Source: Lycorma delicatula (lineage: Eukaryota; Arthropoda; Insecta; Hemiptera; Fulgoridae). Taken from it: 64,000 bases of DNA. Shown here one piece after another: positions 58,158 to 64,000 of this stretch (position 1 is its first letter; each line of letters opens with the position of its first letter). Below the pieces are notes generated by a model. The model did no database searches. It worked only from the letters and a program-made list of their open reading frames with translations, and was not told the DNA's origin. The stretch covers positions 88,856,898-88,920,897 of the forward strand of contig NC_134457.1 of the NCBI RefSeq assembly GCF_047948215.1, in the 5' to 3' direction. The position numbers and the translations under genes were made by a program.

Positions 58158-59128
58158 GGATGTCTTATGAAGAAACGAAAGACTTTCAGGGCATGTTCTA
58201 TAACTAAAGAAAATGTAAAAAGAAAGGTTCATGTGAATGTTGGTCTGGAAAGCTTCGTATTAGAGTTAAAGGTTATGAAAAGTGTTGCCCTAATTTCTGT
58301 TCCCCAGGTAAAATGACCATTCTGAAGTTCTTGGACTAAGAGGTAAATTTGATGGTTTTTGATTTGAAAAATGGAATAAAACAGATGCCAGAAATATATC
58401 TCTAATACGTTTTTTATGATTATTTGGTGTCTCAACACATTTATTTTTAGATTATCCTTGTATGGCTTTAAAAAATTACAAAGTAGAAAAGCTGCCAGTA
58501 CAGCGAGTTTTGAAAATTGAATAAACTCGAAACGCGTCAACATGTGATTTAATTAGGATGAAGCTAAGAAAGGTAGATAATTGTACTCAATATAAAAGTT
58601 ATATTGGTAGAAAAAGAGGAGAACAGGAAGAAAATAAAAAAGAAACCATTCCGAAAAAAATGAGGAAGGCACGGAAGAAGAGAAACGAAGCTAAAAAGAA
58701 GAGATATTTGCGTGGTCCTTGGTTGGCATTTTTGCATAAATAAAAAAATACCAGACTGAATTGCGGTAGAAAAAATATTTTATGTAAAAATGCTATTTAA
58801 TTATATATATATTGTATATCAAACATAAAAAATTATGTTTTGCGATAACAGTGTTTTGCGTTTTACAATAATTTCCTTTGTAATTATTAGAGATGTAGTT
58901 CTATGACCTATTTTATACAGTTTTCAGATAAAACCCTTGTAAAATAATCCCTTAGTTTAAGTTTAAAGCATTTCAGTATGGCTTCATTTTACTCTTGGAG
59001 CAGAAATGAGATCGACAGTTTTTGCAAACTATAATTCAAAATTACGGATTCATTTATTTTATCATCTTTTCTTAATTTAACTTTTAGAAAATATCGTGAA
59101 ATTTTTTTCGTTTCTTTGTAAGGCAATT
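58158..59128. mobile_element. Foldback element, about 0.97 kb, with an internal basic ORF
   Basis: The left end (TAGGATGTCTTATGAAGAAA then CGAAAGACTTTCA) and the complement of the right end (TTGCCTTACAAAGAAACGAA then AAAAATTTCA) match. Further in, AATTTCTGTTCCCCAGGTAA then AATGACCATTCTGAA pairs with ATTTCTGCTCCAAGAGTAAA then ATGAAGCCATACTGAA. The ACTTTCAG-GCATGTTCTATAA stretch is also close to the foldback at 7.4 kb (ACTTTCAG-GAGTTGTTCTAA), so the two are related. The arms are about 250-300 bp each. The spacer holds a plus-strand frame of 61 codons (next feature). Confidence 0.65.
58558..58743 (+). CDS. Small, very basic ORF inside the foldback element, doubtful
   Basis: A 61-codon frame from ATG to TAA, starting MKLRKVDNCTQYKSYIGRKR and ending RYLRGPWLAFLHK. 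Lys and Arg make up well over a third of the residues between positions 18 and 52. A TTTAATTAG acceptor-like motif lies directly before the ATG. I recognise no domain. The purine-rich DNA could produce such a peptide by chance. If real, it might be a nucleic-acid-binding peptide or the last exon of something larger. Confidence 0.2.
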   Translation: MKLRKVDNCTQYKSYIGRKRGEQEENKKETIPKKMRKARKKRNEAKKKRYLRGPWLAFLHK

Positions 59129-59154
59129 TGACCAAAGGAAAAAATTTGATGTGG

Positions 59155-59785
59155 ATACTACATGGCTTCCTAGTACGCCTATTAAATTACATATACACAT
59201 TTTTAAAAGTACATAAAATTTTATTTCACTGATAACTTTTGTTTTTTTTTTTTTTTATTGAATTATTATTTATTGTAAAAATATTTTTACAGTCATAGGT
59301 TAGTAATTATTAATAAATCGATATATTTGAATTAAAAAAAGTTTAAAAAAAAGAAACGAAGTCAAATTCGAACCGATGTACCATCCCCTAGTAAGATTAA
59401 AATATTGCATTAATTAAAATTTTATTTGGCTGTAACTCTGAAACCAATGAAAATAAGTACCACATGATATATCTTTTAAAAGGTCTCGATGAGGGCTTAT
59501 TACTGCAGTTAAGAAAATGTCCAAAATCCAAAAGAATTTGGATTTTGGACACAACTAGATTTTTAGTTCACAACTAGACGTTACAACAGTCCTAAATCGA
59601 AAATTTACATCCTACGGCTAATCGTTTTTAAGTTATGGAAGATATATACGTACAGACGTTACGCCGAAATTAGTCAAAAGGGATTCAGGGATGATTAAAA
59701 TGGATATTTCCGTTGAAATCTGAAAACCGCAATTTTTTGCGATTACAAATACTTTCTTTACTTCGTACAAGGAAGTAAAAAATGT
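59155..59785 (+). repeat. Dispersed repeat family R, full-looking copy
   Basis: Same layout as 42838-43490: GTACGCCTATTAAATTACAT, TTCGAACCGATGTACC, TGGCTGTAACTCTGAAACCA, GGGCTTATTACTGCAGTTAA, CATCCTACGGCTAATCGTTT, CGCCGAAATTAGTCAAAA and the closing ACTTCGTACAAGGAAGTAAA. It also carries a perfect 14-bp hairpin (GTCCAAAATCCAAA and its complement, about 59519-59550), which marks an internal inversion or deletion relative to the other copies. Confidence 0.8.
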
Positions 59786-60126
59786 TAGGTTGTTCAGTAT
59801 TTGTGTAAATATCAGGTGTGTATTAAAATGATAAGGGCGAATCTATTCTGTAACTACAACTTAATTATAAATTTGAAATGTAATAACTCGCTCATGTAGC
59901 CTCATTCCATTTTCCAACTGATTATTGGTTAACGTCAGTAATGTTTTTTCACTACTGAAATTTTTCTTCAAATAAATGACGGAAGACTAACGAAAAGTCA
60001 ATATAAAACTAAAATAAATGAAGTAAGTAAAGTAAAATTAATGAAAAGTATCATCCCTTTTTCGAATACTTTTTTACTTCATACAAATTTACACTCTTGT
60101 AAAACACCCTTAAAATCCTAGAAAGA

Positions 60127-60128
<2 letters not shown>

Positions 60129-60171
<43 letters not shown>
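60129..60171. repeat. (TA)n microsatellite
   Basis: Pure TA run of about 42 bases. Confidence 0.97.
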
Positions 60172-60172
<1 letters not shown>

Positions 60173-62989
60173 AATAATTAATCTTTCTTATAGCCATTAA
60201 AAATTTTGAACGTATTGTAGTAGTGGTATCTTTCCAGTAATAATTGATAAGTATTTATTTATAAGAATTATTGTTTTTAAAAATTCATTAATATTCTGAT
60301 TCAAATAAATACATTTGATACAATTAAACTACATTTATAAACAAAAATTTGATTAAGTATCTCTTACCCTTGCGGGCGATCGTAATTGTCATAAAATAAT
60401 TATTGACGTAGATTTTTACCTTTCCTGGCATCGTAGCTTTAGAGCTATGCTTTTAGAAGGAAAGTATGGTAACAATCAAAAAATGGGTGTAAATTTTGTT
60501 ATATTTCTTGACGTTTCATGACCTGGAGACCCAAAAAAAGCAAAAATGGGGGAGGGCTAATGTTCGTTATGTTATCGTTTTTGAAGCTTAATAACTTAGG
60601 TCTGGATAACCCGATTTTGATAAAGCTTTATGCACTCACGTACTTGGGGCAACTTGGTAAAATTTTGAGATCAGTTTTCTAAACATTTTGAAATCATAAC
60701 CCTACATTTTACCAAGCATGGCACATGCGTGCCATTAAAAAATAAAAATAATATCTTACCATTAAAAAATAAAAATTGCCCCAAAATTCTACCTTCCCCA
60801 AAAATCGAAAAAACTATCTTTTTATTTATTGCATATTTTTTTAACCCCTTTTTTGTGTTTACGTAGGCATAATAATAGTGACAGTAACCCAAAAAAATGC
60901 TCTTGGGTCATAATCAGGGGTGGGGGAGCCGATCAAAGTTTAAAATATAGATTTTTTGAGTTTTTTTAAAATTTTTTTGGTTATTTAAACTTTTAATATT
61001 CTTAAAACTTTAAATAATAAAATTTTAATAATATTACGGTAAAATTCCATCATAATTCTCTTCTACTCACCACCAAAGAAGAAATATTTGTTAGCTTTTT
61101 ATTGGTTGTACATTTTTCAGTGGTTTTTTTTGTTTCTTCCATTTAAAATAGTAAATTAGAAAAATTAAAAAAAAAAATGTAAAAAGTTCTTTTTGATTTT
61201 ATAGGTGAGAGTGAAGAAAATAATAAAATTTTATTGAGTTTAAGGATTTTTTTTTGGTTTATTTAAACAATAATGATAATTTTACAATATAACTTCATGA
61301 TAAATTACCCCCAACCCAAAAAAGAAATCTTTGGTAACTTTTTTCATGTATAATTATTTTTCCACTATATAAAAATAAATAGCCAATGCCAGCAAAATAT
61401 AAAAAATTTGTTGCCACCTTTTTTTTACTATATAATTACATCCCATTGTTGCGATTACGTTTCATAGTACATATATTTTCTTACTGTTTATTCAAAAGAA
61501 TTCACCAGTGTTTTTTTTTTTTGTATTTTTTAAATAACATTCCTAATTGATAAAGGAATTACTTGGAAAATAGCTGCTGATGAATACCCTTTTTCCAAAA
61601 ACGCTCAAATTTGGAAAGGACAATTAGAATAGTTATTAGGCAGTTAATAGGACATTTTATTAGGTTTATCCACTTTCTAAAGGATGTAATATCTTCGTAG
61701 GTTAAAAAATAGTTGTGTAAAGTATTTTCCTTAAGTTTTTAATAAAAATTTAATGAAATGAACTTGTTTAGGTAAAAGAAAATAAATAGAAAGTAAAATA
61801 AGATAATCTTCGAATTTTTATCTTTATTTTGAAGTAAATTATGATATTCAAATTCACTGGTAAGATATAATAAAGTGAATGTTTAGTAAACTGCATAATC
61901 TTTCTAAATGTAGGTGTGAAGGTTTTCTGTAGGTGTGGTATGCAGCTTGTATGTTGTTGGCTAACTATACATTAGTTCAAGACCTGAGACCATTATCGGT
62001 CACCAGTATACAGCATTCTTGTATCATGTGTAAACAGAAAGATAAAATTGTTGTCGTATGCCGCTTTCAAAAATATCGTTTCTTATATATTTCCCTTCCC
62101 TTTCAACTAATTGATGAGTCTTAATCCTGCCCACTTTCTTGAAATGCGAGAATAATACTTCCCGTAATATATTGAGTTAAAAAAAAATATTTCTTTCGTG
62201 AAGAAATAAAGATAAAAAGCAATTTTTTTAATAAAGCTGGCAAAATTATTATTTATTTTTTTTAAGTTTTTTTATTATTTTCTCTTAGTGCTAAGTTCGA
62301 ATTTTATTCACAGTCGGAAGATTCGAGATAAAAATTATATCATAAGAAATCAAAAAGTATGACTTCTTTTTGATCATAAAAATAAACCAAATTTTGACCA
62401 AAAACAATCAAATTAAAAAAAAACACATTGTTATTTGTGTTATTAAACTACATGATATAGAAAAAAGTTGTTAGAAACTTTTTTGTGTTTTTTCTTTTAT
62501 TGATAAACATAATACAAGAATTATGTTTTAAGAAAAGAAAATTTTGCTCCTATACAAAATGTTTTTTTATACAAAAATTGCTATTTTTAAAGAACTTTTT
62601 ACTTTGTAGTAATTTTTAAACATATTATTTTTAATTAACCGGGAAATTTTAGAATGGTACGGCCAAGAAAAAAATAGTCCTAAGAAATTGAACGAACAAA
62701 ATGAAATTGGCCTAACACCTAACACTAGGGTTCGATGATTAATCCAGAAAAGTTGTACGCTGGAGAATATTTGACGATGATTCACCACTGGATTTTTAAA
62801 AGAAATACAAATGAAAGAAAAAAGATTTTTAACCCCTCCCCCCGAAAATAATATATCAGAAATTTGAAGACAACAGAAATACTGCATGAAAGGAAATCGG
62901 TTTTTTGATAGGATACATTTTAAGTATAATAACAGAATTTCCAAGAAAATGTTTATTTTATCTAAAATGAAAATTAGTTCTTCTTTTTT
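60172..62989. other. AT-rich non-coding, probably old repeats
   Basis: No gene supported. At 60420-61450 a loosely repetitive stretch with recurring AAAAATAAAAAT and CCCAAAAAAAG words and short G-runs looks like an old repeat, but I cannot name it. The plus frame 61933-62124, after a TTTTCTGTAG acceptor-like site, and the minus frame 62567-62944 show no known motif. Confidence 0.45.
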
Positions 62990-63565
62990 ACTTTCTTGTA
63001 CGAAATAAAGGAAGTATTATGATCGCGAAAAATTTCGGTTTTCAGATTTCAATGGAAATATCCATTTTGACGATCCCTGAATCCATTTTGACTAGTTTTG
63101 GCGTAACGTCTGTACGCACGTACGTATGTATCTCGTATCCCCAAAAAATAGGATTTTGGACTTTTTCTTAACTGCAGTAATAAGCTCTTACTGAGAGCTT
63201 TTCAACAATATATCATTAGTGGTACTTATTTTCATTGGTTCCAGAGTTATAGCCAAATAAAATTTTAATTAATGAAATTTGTTGAGCTTACAAGGAGAAG
63301 GCATATCGGTTGGAATTCGACTTCATTCCTCTTTTTACTCTTTTCTTTTTTAATATATTGATTTATTATTAATTATTAACCTGTGATTATTAAAAAAAAT
63401 TTTACAATAAATAATAATTCAATAATAACAATAAAAAATATATATATGAGAAAAAATCAGAAGTTATTAGTGAAATAAAATTTTATGTACTTTTAAAAAT
63501 GTGTATATGTAATTTAATAGGCGTACAGGGAATTTATGTGGTGTCCACATCAGATTTGGTGAAAC
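62990..63565 (-). repeat. Dispersed repeat family R, full-looking copy
   Basis: The inverse of the copies at 42.8 and 59.2 kb: CTTTCTTGTACGAAATAAAG, then GCGAAAAATTTCGGTTTTCA, TTTTGACTAGTTTTGGCGTA, TTAACTGCAGTAATAAGCTC, TGGTTCCAGAGTTATAGCCA, and at the far end AATTTAATAGGCGTACAGGG, then CCACATCAGATTT. The CATCCTACGGCTAATCG section is deleted. Confidence 0.8.
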
Positions 63566-63965
63566 ACCTGATTATTTAATAATAATTGAAAATTATAATG
63601 TAGAATCGTGTTATTTTTATTTATGCATTTGTTTCAGTCTACTTGATAATAAATATCGCTATGAAATTTATTAACCATCTGTTTCTTTTTTGTTCCCATT
63701 TTGTTGGTGGTTACTTCATAATAATTTAAAAAACATAGTATTACATACATGTAAGACTTACATTTATTTAAAGAGTAATAAACGGACTTTTAGTATAACC
63801 TAATGTTTCAGGTAAGATTGATGAATTAATTGTATGAATATTTGATGTTAATAAAAACTAATATTTTAGCAATTACGTAACTGTCTACTTTTATTAAAGA
63901 ATTGGAGGATCGTATCTTACTTTCAAATGAAATAAGTTTAAATGAAGTGCAGCAAAAATGTCTAA
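63566..63965. other. AT-rich non-coding
   Basis: Nothing recognised. Confidence 0.55.
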
Positions 63966-64000
63966 ATGAAATTTAATAAGCGTACAAGGAATCATGTAGT
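63966..64000 (-). repeat. Dispersed repeat family R, end fragment at the window edge
   Basis: AAATTTAATAAGCGTACAAG then GAATCATGTAGT matches the outer end of family R (AATTTAATAGGCGTAC, then ATGTAGT). The remaining bases would lie beyond the window. The preceding sequence is not family R, so this copy is severely truncated. Confidence 0.6.

Noticed and set aside
62567..62944. 125-codon minus-strand frame
   Set aside because: AT-rich codon content, no domain, no splice context and no signal peptide of convincing form.

Overview
The window looks like a piece of an AT-rich insect nuclear genome (my impression is Hemiptera, but that rests only on the look of the repeats). It is roughly three-quarters A+T by eye. 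It has long non-coding stretches, GT/AG splice signals, tRNA-derived SINEs, non-LTR retrotransposon scraps, mariner-type and hAT transposase relics, MITEs and long microsatellites. There is no prokaryotic gene organisation, CRISPR array, rRNA or convincing free-standing tRNA gene.

Host genes are few. On the + strand at 30265-30403 lies a well-formed first coding exon with a protein-kinase glycine-rich loop, which I read as the N-terminus of a class III (NinaC/MYO3-like) myosin. I find no second exon, so the next 33 kb may be its first coding intron. On the - strand at 56978-57601 is a single-exon gene for a 207-residue Ser/Lys-rich protein with a signal peptide and two tandem 34-residue repeats. 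A GC- and CpG-richer block at 51.6-52.9 kb holds four CACGTG E-boxes, a CCAAT box, a YY1-like motif and a candidate 50-codon first exon on the - strand. It may be a promoter or a repeat.

Most of the rest is mobile DNA in decay. Transposase pseudogenes: mariner at 10.84-11.69 (+) and 24.54-25.56 kb (-); a DUF4817/Tc3-like DDE group at 22.3-23.0 (+), 43.8-44.8 (-) and 50.0-50.3 kb (+); hAT at 34.0-34.6 kb (+). Non-LTR relics: 1.26-1.93 (-), 16.6-17.0 (+), 32.6-33.6 (-), 39.75-40.1 (+) and 54.5 kb (-). tRNA-derived SINEs sit at 17.8, 18.2, 20.1, 22.0, 24.0, 31.0, 49.0, 51.0 and 56.2 kb. A further unclassified repeat family occurs at 35.2, 42.8, 59.2, 63.0 kb and the right edge.

The most striking structural pattern is a set of long palindromic (foldback) elements whose outer ends read ACAGAGTG or a close variant: about 1.0 kb at 7381-8385, 0.73 kb at 53141-53870 and 0.97 kb at 58158-59128, plus single-ended relatives ending near 14931 and 40466. 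The one at 58 kb carries a small, very basic reading frame between its arms. Three smaller inverted-repeat elements (14287-14521, 36841-37088, 47462-47860) and several short perfect hairpins complete the picture. All homology calls are from reading translations by eye, with no database search.
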